From Mogibacterium sp. (GTDB taxonomy: Bacteria > Bacillota > Clostridia > Peptostreptococcales > Anaerovoracaceae): a stretch of 64,000 bases of DNA. The notes under the pieces were generated by a model. That model did not search any database and was not told the DNA's origin. It saw only the letters and a program-made list of their open reading frames with translations. The position numbers and the translations under genes were made by a program. The stretch lies in contig JAFWMD010000027.1 in NCBI GenBank assembly GCA_017510725.1, forward strand, positions 57,831 through 121,830, read 5' to 3'. Each line of letters opens with the position of its first letter. Positions within the stretch are counted from its first letter, which is position 1. Below are positions 31,380 through 40,571 of this stretch, one piece after another.

Positions 31380-32402
31380 ATGAAGATCTTGATAGATGGA
31401 ATGGGCGGCGATTACGCCCCGGAAGAAATAGTAAAAGGCGCGATCAGGGCTGCGACAGAGATAAGCGAAACTGTCGTTATTATCGGGCCTGAAGAAGCCA
31501 TTAACGAGCAGCTGCATGCTCACAGATGGAAAGGTGAAAACATCGAGGTCGTAGATGCTACAGAAGTAATTACAAATGAAGAGCATCCTGCCATGGCAGT
31601 CAGAAAGAAAAAGGACTCCACGATAGTCAAGGGCATGAACATGCTTAAGACCGGTGAGGCAGACATCTTTATCTCGGGCGGAAGCACGGGAGCTCTTCTG
31701 GCCGGGGGACTTGTAACTCTTGGACGAATCAAGGGAATCAAGAGACCTGCAATTGCCGCATGGTTCCCGCGTGCAGGCAGGGATGGAGTGACACTGCTCC
31801 TCGACTGCGGTGCAAGCGTTGAAGCGAAGCCTGAATACATCTACCAGTACGGGATCATGGGAAGCATTTTCGTAAAGGGCATAACCGGAAACGAAGCTCC
31901 TGTTGTAAGGCTGCTGAATGTCGGAGCAGAAGAAGGAAAGGGTGATGACCTGCATAAGACCGCTTTCGATATGCTAAAGGCGAGCAACCTCAACTTCATG
32001 GGAAACATCGAGGCGCGTGATGTTATCTTCGGCGAGACTGACGTAGTGGTAACCGACGGTTTCAGCGGAAACATTTACCTCAAGAGCAGCGAAGGAATGA
32101 GCCTTGCCATAATGGGTGAATTCAAGCACAAGCTGACAGAGGGATTCATAGCGAAGGCAGGAGCGATGCTTGCATACAGCAAGATCAAGGAAATCAAGGA
32201 AGTCTTTGACTATTCTGACGCAGGTGGTGCACCGATACTAGGACTTAAGGGCGCAGTGCTCAAGATACACGGTAATTCAAAGGCTACCGAAGTCTACTAC
32301 GCTATTCACAGGGCGGTGGACTATGTTGACAACGATATCACGGGAATGATCGCCGAAGCGATCAGAAACAGCGAAGAATTTGCTGACAAAGGAGATGAAT
32401 AA
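31380..32402 (+). CDS. plsX: Phosphate acyltransferase PlsX
   Basis: Makes acyl phosphate from acyl-ACP, the first step of the PlsX-PlsY-PlsC route to phosphatidic acid, at the membrane surface. The 340 residues start ILIDGMGGDYAPEEIVKGA. Later blocks are ISGGSTGALLAGG, FMGNIEARDV and VVTDGFSGN, then a late GAPILGLKGAVLKIHGNS. GGAGG lies before the ATG. Its stop shares one base with the rnc ATG. In many Firmicutes rpmF precedes and fabD/fabG/acpP follow plsX; here none does. The next enzyme, plsY, is encoded 6.5 kb downstream in the same run of genes. Confidence 0.95.
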   Translation: MKILIDGMGGDYAPEEIVKGAIRAATEISETVVIIGPEEAINEQLHAHRWKGENIEVVDATEVITNEEHPAMAVRKKKDSTIVKGMNMLKTGEADIFISGGSTGALLAGGLVTLGRIKGIKRPAIAAWFPRAGRDGVTLLLDCGASVEAKPEYIYQYGIMGSIFVKGITGNEAPVVRLLNVGAEEGKGDDLHKTAFDMLKASNLNFMGNIEARDVIFGETDVVVTDGFSGNIYLKSSEGMSLAIMGEFKHKLTEGFIAKAGAMLAYSKIKEIKEVFDYSDAGGAPILGLKGAVLKIHGNSKATEVYYAIHRAVDYVDNDITGMIAEAIRNSEEFADKGDE

Positions 32403-33100
32403 TGGCGCAGGCCGTTGATTTTGAAAAACTATACAGATTGACCGGATACCGGTTCAGGAATGAAAAACTCGTTAAGACTGCCCTTACTCACAGTTCATAC
32501 GCATCAGAGCACAAGCTCGGATATGAGCGGAACAATGAGAGACTGGAGTTCATAGGAGACGCATATGTTGACGCGGTCGTCGGAGCACGGCTGTTTGAGA
32601 TTATGGGATCTGCTCATGAGGGGATACTGTCAAGATGCAGGGCAGACGTAGTATGTGAAGATTCTCTCGCAGGTACAGCATCTGAGATGGGACTCGGAGA
32701 ATTCCTGTACCTCGGCAAAGGAGAGGAAGCCAGCGGCGGCAGAGAAAAGGCATCCATACTTGCGGATGCATTCGAAGCACTGGTAGGCGCGATCATTCTT
32801 GACGGCGGATATGAGGCAGGACGTGAGACTATACTCAGACTGCTTAACGAACGCATTATCCTTGGAGCTCAGGGAAAGCTAAACAAGGACTTTAAAACAA
32901 AGCTTCAGGAGAAGCTTCAGGAAGCAGATCACAATGTAAAGATCGAATACCGTAAGGTTGCTGAGTCCGGACCGGATCATAACAAGACTTTTACGATCGA
33001 GGTGGAGATAAACGGAAAGACTGCCGGCATAGGCACGGGGCAGAGCAAGGCAAAAGCTGAGCAGGCGGCAGCAGAAGACGCACTTTCGAAGGGAGTATAG
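32402..33100 (+). CDS. rnc: Ribonuclease III
   Basis: Double-strand RNA endonuclease for rRNA processing and antisense decay. The 232 residues have the RNase III domain with NERLEFIGDAYVDAVVG (about 41-57) and the second acidic site ILADAFEALVGAIILDGG, then a double-strand RNA-binding domain (about 160-230: FKTKLQEKLQEA, KAKAEQAAAEDAL). It overlaps plsX by one base, with GGAGATG as ribosome site. smc follows four bases later, the usual partner in Firmicutes. Confidence 0.96.
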   Translation: MAQAVDFEKLYRLTGYRFRNEKLVKTALTHSSYASEHKLGYERNNERLEFIGDAYVDAVVGARLFEIMGSAHEGILSRCRADVVCEDSLAGTASEMGLGEFLYLGKGEEASGGREKASILADAFEALVGAIILDGGYEAGRETILRLLNERIILGAQGKLNKDFKTKLQEKLQEADHNVKIEYRKVAESGPDHNKTFTIEVEINGKTAGIGTGQSKAKAEQAAAEDALSKGV

Positions 33101-33103
33101 CAT

Positions 33104-36100
33104 TTGTATTTTAAAAGGATCGAAATGCAGGGTTTCAAATCTTTTGCAGACCCTGTAACCATAGAATTTAATGATGGCGTGACCTGCATAATAGGCCCGA
33201 ACGGAAGCGGAAAGAGCAACATCTCCGACGCTCTCAGATGGGTACTGGGAGAGCAGAGCTCCAAGCAGCTCCGCGGCTCCAAGATGCAGGACGTTATTTT
33301 TGCGGGTACCGCGACCAGAAAGCCGAAAGGCATGGCTGAAGTAACGCTGGTGATCGACAATTCAAACGGAATACTGCCGCTTGAATATAACGAAGTTGCG
33401 GTCACAAGGCGCATGTTCCGCTCCGGGGAGAGCGAGTATCTTATCAATGGAAAACAGTGCAGACTGAGAGACATCCGTGAGCTTTTCATGGATACCGGTA
33501 TCGGTGTCGAGGGATATTCGATCATCGGTCAGGGTAAGATAGCTGACATAGTAAGTACAAGACCGGAAAACAGAAGGCAGATTTTCGAAGAGGCCGCCGG
33601 AGTAGTGCTCTACAAGACCAGAAAGGCTGAAGCTGAGAATAAACTCAAGGCTGCGACTGTAGATCTTGACAGAGTAAGGGACATCATCGCTGAGATAGAA
33701 GGCCGCATCGGAGGTCTGAAGGAAGATTCAGAGAAGGCTACGGAGTACATTGGACTCAGAGACAGATACAGGGTTCTGGGAATCAACATAATACTTCACA
33801 ATCTCGAAAATCTCGAGGTCAATGTACGTGAAGGGAAGGAAGAACTTGAAGCCCTGCAGGCAAAGCTTGATCTCACAACAGCCAGGATCGCTGATTCGGA
33901 GGAGAAGCTGGAAGCTCTAAGAGACAGCGAATCAGACCTCAACGAGGAATTCGGAAGCACGAATGCAAGACTCCTCGAGGCCATTGACGAGCTTGCAGAT
34001 ATCACAAGCGGCGGAAAACTTAACAAGGAACGTCTGGCTAATATAGAGAAAGAACTTGCAAGGCTCGAAGAAGAACTCTCCTCTGCAAATGAGAGGCTGG
34101 GAACCGAAAGAGCAGAACTTGCAAGGCTTGAAGAAGGCGAAAAGGCGATGAACCGCGATATGGACAAGCTCAGGAATGAGCTGCAGCAAGCGGTGATGAA
34201 GTTCAGCGAAGATTCCCGCAGATCTTCCTCGATATCTATGCAGACAGAGGAAATCAAGGGCAGGCTTATCGATATAAACCATCGCAATGTCACCAGAAAC
34301 GCAGAAATAAAGACTCTGAGCAACTATAAAACTACTCTCGAGGAGCGCAGAGAGACTCTTAAGGAAGAGTTCGAGACCAGAGACAGAACGGATACCGAAA
34401 ACAGGGAAAATCTGAAGCTGATAGAGCAGAAAATCAGTGAAAATGAGACAGCTCTTAAAGCAAAAAAAGATGATCTTGACAACGTTAACGATAAGATAGT
34501 TACTGTAGCTTCGGAAATAGAGAAAAACATAAAGTCCATTGATGAGATCTCCGTCAGATGCAATCAGGCAATCGCACGCCGCAGCACCATCGAGGAGATG
34601 GAAGCAAACTACGAAGGCTATAACAATGCTGTAAGATCGGTCATGAATGCAGGACGCCAGGGAATTATAGGCACTGTTTCTGACATAATCGAAGTTCCTC
34701 ACGGATTTGAGACTGCAATTGAGACAGCTCTTGGCAATGCACTTCAGAACATCGTATGCGAAGACGATGCTTCCGCTAAAAGCACCATTGAATGGCTCAA
34801 GCAGACGGGCCTTGGAAGAGCCACTTTCCTTCCGGTAAGGTCTGTAAGAGCAGACAGAATAAGAGTGAACGGCAGTGTCAGTTCCGCCTCCGGCTACGTA
34901 GGAATAGCTTCGGAAATGGTAAAATGCGATGACAGGTACCGTGAGATAGCCGATTATCTGCTCTGCAGAGTGATCATTGCAGAAGACATGGAAAGAGCCA
35001 TACGTATATCCAAGATGGATATCGGAGGCTTCAGGATAGTCACCAGAGATGGAGAAGTAATAAATGCATTCGGTGCTATCACGGGCGGAAGGTACAAAAA
35101 CAGAACCGCGAATCTGCTCGACCGCAAAAAGGAGATAAGCACTCTTAAAGCAAAGATCGCCGATTACAACAAAATGACAGCTGAACTTAACAGCTCCAGA
35201 GAGAAACTTGACGGGAAGAGAAATAAACTCAGAGCGGAACGTGACACTCTGCGGGCTGAGATCACAGAGCTTGATATCGCCGGAAACGTGCTCAGGGCCG
35301 ACAGGGATCACGCGGAATCTCTTGTCAGGGAAGACGAAGGCGCAGCAGAAAGATTCAGATCCAGCATGGAAACCCTCGCATCGGATATTGAAAGAGCTGA
35401 TACCATGATCCTTGGTCATAAGAAGAGCATAGAAGAGGCAGAAAAAGAGTATGCCGAAGCTGAAGCAAAGGCAGAGGAACTCATGAAAGAGGCGGAGACA
35501 CTCAGGCCTTTGATCGAGCAGGATAATGAAGCAATCGTGGCTCTCAAGGTAAGGATCGGAGAAAGCGAATCCAGAATGCTTGCCGATAACGAGATGATAG
35601 AGCGCGTGCGTGACGATGTAACCGAGCTCGAGGCAGCAGTCGAAGACAATCTTGCTCTTCAGGAAGAACTGAGTGCTGACAAGGAAAAACTGACCACTTC
35701 AAATGAGAAATCCGGAGACATTGAACGCGCTCTCAGCCAGGAGAAAGCAGAACTCGAAGAAAAGATCGCAGACATAACCTCAAGACTTGAAGACGGACGC
35801 AGCAGAAGCGATATGCTCATGGCATCCCAGAAGAAGGACAGGGAGGAACTCGAATCCGTGCGCGATGAGAGGTACAGACTCGAGGTAAGGACTGCCAGAA
35901 ATGAGACCCTTCTCGATACACAGAAAGACAAACTGTGGGATGAATTCGAAGTATCATATGCTGAAGCCCTTGACATGAGAGATGAAAACTTCGCGATCAC
36001 TGCCGGAAACCGCGAGTCAAGAGAGATAAGACTTCGCCTTGCAGAACTTGGCGACGTAAATGTCGGAGCAATCGAAGAATACAAAGCCGTCAGCAAGAGG

Positions 36101-36664
36101 TATGATTTCATGACGGCTCAGGAAGCAGATCTCACTAAGGCCATGAACGAGCTTAATGAGATCATCTCGAACATGGACAAAACCATAAGGATAAAGTTTA
36201 AGGAGAATTTCGACCGGGTAGTCGTTAATTTCGAAGAATCGTTCAAAGAACTTTTCGGCGGAGGGTATGCCGAGCTCAGGCTCGAAGATGAAACAAAGCC
36301 TCTTGAGTCAGGCATAGAGATCACCGCTCAGCCGCCGGGCAAAAAACTCAAGAACATCAATCTGCTCTCCGGAGGAGAAAAGACTCTTACCGCAATAGCG
36401 CTGATGTTCGCGGTCCTGAAGGCCAAACCTACTCCGTTTGTAATTCTGGACGAAGTGGAAGCGGCACTCGACGAAGTGAACATTGAGAGAGTCTCGGATT
36501 ACCTGAAGAATTTCGGAAACATCCAGTTTGCACTTATAACTCACCAGAAGGCGACAATGGAGCACGCAGATGTGCTTTACGGCGTAACGATGCCTGAACA
36601 GGGTATCTCACGCATGCTGTCACTCAAACTGGGAGATGAATTCGATCCGGAAGGGCTTGAATAA
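33104..36664 (+). CDS. smc: Chromosome segregation ATPase SMC
   Basis: Condensin core protein that loads at origins and organises the chromosome with ScpA/ScpB. The 1186 residues show Walker A GPNGSGKSN (31-39), a first coiled coil (about 165-500), hinge (about 505-670, GRQGIIGTVSD to FGAITGGRYKN), a second coil, then LSGGEKTLTAIALMFA and Walker B FVILDEVEAALD near the end. The start is TTG at 33104: the family begins M(Y/F)(L/F)KRIExxGFKSFA, exactly from here, and GGGAG lies upstream. The rare start may hold down expression (inference). Confidence 0.97.
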   Translation: MYFKRIEMQGFKSFADPVTIEFNDGVTCIIGPNGSGKSNISDALRWVLGEQSSKQLRGSKMQDVIFAGTATRKPKGMAEVTLVIDNSNGILPLEYNEVAVTRRMFRSGESEYLINGKQCRLRDIRELFMDTGIGVEGYSIIGQGKIADIVSTRPENRRQIFEEAAGVVLYKTRKAEAENKLKAATVDLDRVRDIIAEIEGRIGGLKEDSEKATEYIGLRDRYRVLGINIILHNLENLEVNVREGKEELEALQAKLDLTTARIADSEEKLEALRDSESDLNEEFGSTNARLLEAIDELADITSGGKLNKERLANIEKELARLEEELSSANERLGTERAELARLEEGEKAMNRDMDKLRNELQQAVMKFSEDSRRSSSISMQTEEIKGRLIDINHRNVTRNAEIKTLSNYKTTLEERRETLKEEFETRDRTDTENRENLKLIEQKISENETALKAKKDDLDNVNDKIVTVASEIEKNIKSIDEISVRCNQAIARRSTIEEMEANYEGYNNAVRSVMNAGRQGIIGTVSDIIEVPHGFETAIETALGNALQNIVCEDDASAKSTIEWLKQTGLGRATFLPVRSVRADRIRVNGSVSSASGYVGIASEMVKCDDRYREIADYLLCRVIIAEDMERAIRISKMDIGGFRIVTRDGEVINAFGAITGGRYKNRTANLLDRKKEISTLKAKIADYNKMTAELNSSREKLDGKRNKLRAERDTLRAEITELDIAGNVLRADRDHAESLVREDEGAAERFRSSMETLASDIERADTMILGHKKSIEEAEKEYAEAEAKAEELMKEAETLRPLIEQDNEAIVALKVRIGESESRMLADNEMIERVRDDVTELEAAVEDNLALQEELSADKEKLTTSNEKSGDIERALSQEKAELEEKIADITSRLEDGRSRSDMLMASQKKDREELESVRDERYRLEVRTARNETLLDTQKDKLWDEFEVSYAEALDMRDENFAITAGNRESREIRLRLAELGDVNVGAIEEYKAVSKRYDFMTAQEADLTKAMNELNEIISNMDKTIRIKFKENFDRVVVNFEESFKELFGGGYAELRLEDETKPLESGIEITAQPPGKKLKNINLLSGGEKTLTAIALMFAVLKAKPTPFVILDEVEAALDEVNIERVSDYLKNFGNIQFALITHQKATMEHADVLYGVTMPEQGISRMLSLKLGDEFDPEGLE

Positions 36665-36684
36665 TATTAGAAGGAGGCCGATAA

Positions 36685-37584
36685 ATGGCACTATTTGAAA
36701 AGAAATCCGTATTCCGCAAATTCATCGATTCAATTACGATGGCGGTCTATGATAATCCTGAACTCGGACCGGAGTTCCTCGATCAGCTCGAGGAGTCACT
36801 TGTTATGGCCGATGTCGGAATTGATACATCAGCCAAGATAATTGAGGAACTGAATAAGGCGATAAACTATAAGTACATCACCAGGGAACGCGAGATCAAA
36901 AAAGAACTTTCACGCATACTCGAGGAACTCATGGATAAAGGAGAGCGTAACCTCATGAAAAATGAGTATCCGCTCGTCATCCTCATGATAGGCATCAACG
37001 GAGGCGGAAAGACCACTACTATCGCAAAGCTCGCCAACATGTACATACAGCAGGGCAAAACAGTAATGCTGGCGGCTGCTGACACTTTCCGTGCTGCAGC
37101 GGCAGAGCAGCTTGAGCTTTGGGGACAGAGAGTAGGAGTTGAAAAAGTCATCAGGAGAGAAGAGGGCGCAGATCCGACGGCAGTCATATATGATGCGATA
37201 CAGTCGGCAAAAGCCAATAATGTTGACGTTCTCATATGCGATACAGCCGGCAGACTTCAGAACAAGACAAATCTCATGAAGGAGCTCGAAAAGATGAGCA
37301 GGGTCATTTCCAGAGAATGGCCTGAAGCAACAAGAGAGAATCTTCTGGTAGTAGACGCTACTTCAGGGAAGAATGCCGTAAATCAGGCTGAAGAATTCAA
37401 TAATATAGCTGACATTACAGGAATCGTTCTTACTAAGATGGACGGAACTGCAAGAGGAGGCATAACGGTAACCATCACTGATGAGTTTGACATGCCTATA
37501 AAGTTTATTGGTGTTGGTGAGAAAATGACTGATCTGCAGCCGTTTAATGCACATGATTTTGTGGAGGGAATATTCGATGAGTAA
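36685..37584 (+). CDS. ftsY: Signal recognition particle receptor FtsY
   Basis: GTPase that docks SRP-ribosome complexes at the membrane. The 299 residues lack a long acidic N-terminal domain, as in many Firmicutes. N-domain (1-95), then the G domain with GINGGGKT (103-110), ADTFRAAAAEQL, DTAGRLQNK and TKMDGTARGG. AAGGAGG precedes the ATG. The last codons overlap der by eight bases. ffh, a frequent neighbour, is not in the window. Confidence 0.96.
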   Translation: MALFEKKSVFRKFIDSITMAVYDNPELGPEFLDQLEESLVMADVGIDTSAKIIEELNKAINYKYITREREIKKELSRILEELMDKGERNLMKNEYPLVILMIGINGGGKTTTIAKLANMYIQQGKTVMLAAADTFRAAAAEQLELWGQRVGVEKVIRREEGADPTAVIYDAIQSAKANNVDVLICDTAGRLQNKTNLMKELEKMSRVISREWPEATRENLLVVDATSGKNAVNQAEEFNNIADITGIVLTKMDGTARGGITVTITDEFDMPIKFIGVGEKMTDLQPFNAHDFVEGIFDE

Positions 37585-38902
37585 ACCCATTCTCGCAATT
37601 GTAGGAAGACCGAATGTCGGTAAATCGACATTCTTCAACAGGCTTATAGGTGAAAGACGTGCAATAGTTGAAGACGTACCGGGAGTCACACGTGACAGAA
37701 TCTATGCCGAGACTGAATGGAACGGCAAGGAATTCGCTGTTATCGATACCGGCGGAATCGAAGTGCGTACTGATGACACCATCCGTTCACAGATGAGAGA
37801 CCAGGCCATCATGGCTATGGACATGGCAGATGTCATCTGCTTTATGGTGGACGGAAAAGAAGGCCTTACGACAGCGGACAGGGAGGTTGCAGATCTTCTG
37901 AGACGCACGGGAAAGGAAGTCATCCTTGTAGTGAACAAGGTGGACTCACCGTCAAAAGCTTATGAGATCATCCTTGATTTTTATGAGCTGGGATTCGGAG
38001 AGCCGGTTCCTATAAGTGCGGCAAACATGACCAACATAGGCGATCTGCTCGACAGAATAGTCGAAGGTTTCCCTGAAGACTCTTTCGGTAGGGTGGATGA
38101 AGGCGTTCACATTGCGATCATAGGAAAGCCAAATGTAGGAAAGTCCTCTCTTGTAAATGCACTCACTCAGCAGAAGAGAGTCATCGTTTCGCCTATTGCC
38201 GGAACCACGCGCGACACCATAGATACTCCTTTCACTTATAAGGACAGGGAGTACACTCTTATAGATACAGCAGGCCTGCGAAAAAAGAGCAAGGTAAACG
38301 ACTCCATTGAAAAGTTCAGCGTAGTCAGAGCTATCGCCGCAATAGAGCGCTGCGACATATGCGTTCTCATGCTGGACGCCGTTGAAGGCCTTACTGAGCA
38401 GGATAAAAAGATTGCAGGATACGCGCATGAGGCGGGCAAGGGTCTGCTCATTGTTGTCAACAAGTGGGATCTTATAGAAAAAGAGACCAATACCATGCGT
38501 GATTACGAGAGAAAGATCAAGGCAGAAATGCTCTTTGCATCATATGCACCTGTAGTATTCACATCGGTACTCAACAAACAGAGGATATTTGACATAATTG
38601 AAAGATGCTCACGTATCGCTGATGCCAGAAGCGTCCGCATAACGACGGGCAAGCTCAACAGCATAATAGAAGATGCAGTCATGATGAGGCAGCCGCCTTC
38701 AGACAAGGGACGCAGGCTAAAAATCTATTACGCAACGCAGATAGGTACAAAGCCGCCTCTGTTCTCGTTCAGCATTAACGACAGGGAACTCATGCATTTC
38801 TCATATGCAAGATATCTTGAAAACAAAATACGTGAAGCCTTCGATTTTGAAGGCACTTCGATCAAATTTGTCTGGAGCGAAAGAAGAGGTGAACGGAAGT
38901 GA
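37577..38902 (+). CDS. der: GTPase Der (EngA)
   Basis: Double-GTPase factor for 50S ribosome assembly. The 441 residues have G1 motifs GRPNVGKS (10-17) and GKPNVGKS (183-190), NKVD (120-123) and a second NKWD, and a KH-like end. ATG 37577 is set by GGAGG nine bases upstream and by the family start KPILAIVGRPNVGK; the frame is open further back inside ftsY. It overlaps ftsY by eight bases and plsY by four. Confidence 0.96.
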   Translation: MSKPILAIVGRPNVGKSTFFNRLIGERRAIVEDVPGVTRDRIYAETEWNGKEFAVIDTGGIEVRTDDTIRSQMRDQAIMAMDMADVICFMVDGKEGLTTADREVADLLRRTGKEVILVVNKVDSPSKAYEIILDFYELGFGEPVPISAANMTNIGDLLDRIVEGFPEDSFGRVDEGVHIAIIGKPNVGKSSLVNALTQQKRVIVSPIAGTTRDTIDTPFTYKDREYTLIDTAGLRKKSKVNDSIEKFSVVRAIAAIERCDICVLMLDAVEGLTEQDKKIAGYAHEAGKGLLIVVNKWDLIEKETNTMRDYERKIKAEMLFASYAPVVFTSVLNKQRIFDIIERCSRIADARSVRITTGKLNSIIEDAVMMRQPPSDKGRRLKIYYATQIGTKPPLFSFSINDRELMHFSYARYLENKIREAFDFEGTSIKFVWSERRGERK

Positions 38903-39525
38903 GCAGTACAGCATTAAGGCTCATCATCATAGGACTCGCTGCTTATGCCCTGGGGAACATAAATCCTTCGATCATCATAGGAAAGCTGAAGGGGATCGAT
39001 ATCCGTAAGGAAGGCAGCGGGAATGCCGGCATGACAAACACTATCAGAGTGATGGGAATGGGAGCAGGCATTACTGTCTTCATAGTTGATGTTCTGAAAG
39101 CTTTCATTGCGGTGAGGATAGGCATCAGCTTCGGCGGAAAATACGGAGCGATGGTTGCCTTTGCCTGCGTGATACTTGGACATTGTTTCCCTGCAGTCTT
39201 TGGGTTCAAAGGCGGCAAAGGCGTAGCTTCGGCTTTCGGTGCTGCACTGGCACTCAACTGGGCAAGCGCCCTGATAGCGATCCTTATTGCAGGAGTGCTT
39301 TTCGGTATCACACGAAGGATGTCGATTGCATCTCTTTGTGCGGCACTGGCTTATCCATTGCTGATATGGCACTTTGCACCTGAGTATCTTTATTTTTCGA
39401 TAGGAGCTGCAGCATTTCTTATGATCATGCACATGGCTAACATCAAAAGGATCGCAAAAGGTGAAGAAAAACCACTCACCATCGGAGGCAGCGGTAAATC
39501 AGACGAAAAGGAGCAGACGAAATGA
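38899..39525 (+). CDS. plsY: Glycerol-3-phosphate acyltransferase PlsY
   Basis: Integral membrane enzyme moving the acyl group from acyl phosphate (made by PlsX) to glycerol 3-phosphate. The 208 residues form about five membrane segments and keep the three loop motifs: GSGNAGMTNTIRVMG, GHCFPAVFGFKGGKGVAS, and a later LLIWHFAPEYL part. The GTG start overlaps the der stop (GTGA). The tail from about residue 180 is polar. Its stop overlaps gpsA, which supplies the glycerol 3-phosphate acceptor, so phospholipid genes are grouped. Confidence 0.94.
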   Translation: MSSTALRLIIIGLAAYALGNINPSIIIGKLKGIDIRKEGSGNAGMTNTIRVMGMGAGITVFIVDVLKAFIAVRIGISFGGKYGAMVAFACVILGHCFPAVFGFKGGKGVASAFGAALALNWASALIAILIAGVLFGITRRMSIASLCAALAYPLLIWHFAPEYLYFSIGAAAFLMIMHMANIKRIAKGEEKPLTIGGSGKSDEKEQTK

Positions 39526-40571
39526 AAGCAATAGACTATTATGCCGGAGTCAGCATACCTGACCTTGGCGATAAATCACTTAGTGTAGCTGTAATCGGAA
39601 GCGGTTCTTTCGGTACGGCAATGGCCAATCTCATAGTACATAACGGCCACAAAGTGACGCTTTACGGACGCAATAAGGCTGCTCTTGATGCAATGAAGGA
39701 GACCCGTGTCAACAGCAGATATCTTCCGGATGCAATTCTGAGCGACAGACTGGAGTATACAAATGACCTGGGTGAAGCTGTCAGAAACAAGGATATCGTG
39801 GTTTTCGCAGTTCCTGCACAGACTTTCAGACAGGTATCTGCGGATGCTTCAAAGCATCTTGAAGAAGGCACCATCGTCGTAAACCTCGCAAAGGGTATCG
39901 AAAAGAATACTCTCAAGAGAATGAGCGAGGTAGCTGCAGAAACCATACCGCAGGCCAGATACGTAGCATTGTCGGGACCTACTCACGCAGAGGAGATCGT
40001 AATGAATGCTCCTGCAGGTATTGTAGCTGCGTCCGCAGATCCTGAAGCAGCAAAGGCTGTTCAGGACGCTTTCATGTCCGAACAGCTGCGCATTTATACG
40101 CAGGATGACATGGTAGGGGTAGAGATCGCAGGAGCGGTAAAGAATGTCATCGCGATTGCTACCGGTATTTCGGATGGAATGAAGCTGGGAAGCAATGCCA
40201 GGGCAGCGCTGATGACACGATCTGTGCATGAGATAAAAAGACTGGGTCTCAAGCTTGGTGCAAATGCAGAGACATTCTCGGGACTTGCCGGTATCGGTGA
40301 TCTTATAGTTACTTGTGCTACCGATCTTTCAAGAAACAGACGCTGCGGTCTGATGATAGGACAGGGACTCAAGGCTGAAGAAGCAGTCGAAAAAGTAGGT
40401 TCAGTCGTTGAGGGATACTATACAGCTGATGCAGTTTTTGACCTGGCCGGAAAACTCGGCGTTGAGATGCCGGTTTGCATGGCTACCAGAGCTGTTCTGA
40501 AGGGAGAGCTCGATCCCGGAAAGGCAGTCAGGATGCTGATGTCAAGAGACAAGAAAGACGAGATTCAATGA
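39522..40571 (+). CDS. gpsA: Glycerol-3-phosphate dehydrogenase [NAD(P)+]
   Basis: Reduces dihydroxyacetone phosphate to glycerol 3-phosphate for lipid synthesis. The 349 residues have a short N-terminal extension, a Rossmann motif VIGSGSFGTAMANLI (about 25-39), the ALSGPTHAEEI block, catalytic GAVKNVIAIATGISDG, and the LAGIGDLIVTC and SRNRRCG motifs. It overlaps plsY (ATGA) and its own stop overlaps miaB (ATGA), so all three are coupled. Confidence 0.96.
   Translation: MKAIDYYAGVSIPDLGDKSLSVAVIGSGSFGTAMANLIVHNGHKVTLYGRNKAALDAMKETRVNSRYLPDAILSDRLEYTNDLGEAVRNKDIVVFAVPAQTFRQVSADASKHLEEGTIVVNLAKGIEKNTLKRMSEVAAETIPQARYVALSGPTHAEEIVMNAPAGIVAASADPEAAKAVQDAFMSEQLRIYTQDDMVGVEIAGAVKNVIAIATGISDGMKLGSNARAALMTRSVHEIKRLGLKLGANAETFSGLAGIGDLIVTCATDLSRNRRCGLMIGQGLKAEEAVEKVGSVVEGYYTADAVFDLAGKLGVEMPVCMATRAVLKGELDPGKAVRMLMSRDKKDEIQ

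Noticed and set aside
33932-35419. 495-codon reverse frame opposite smc
   Set aside because: It lies antisense to the SMC coiled coil, is Ser/Cys/Phe-rich by mirror effect and has no start signals.
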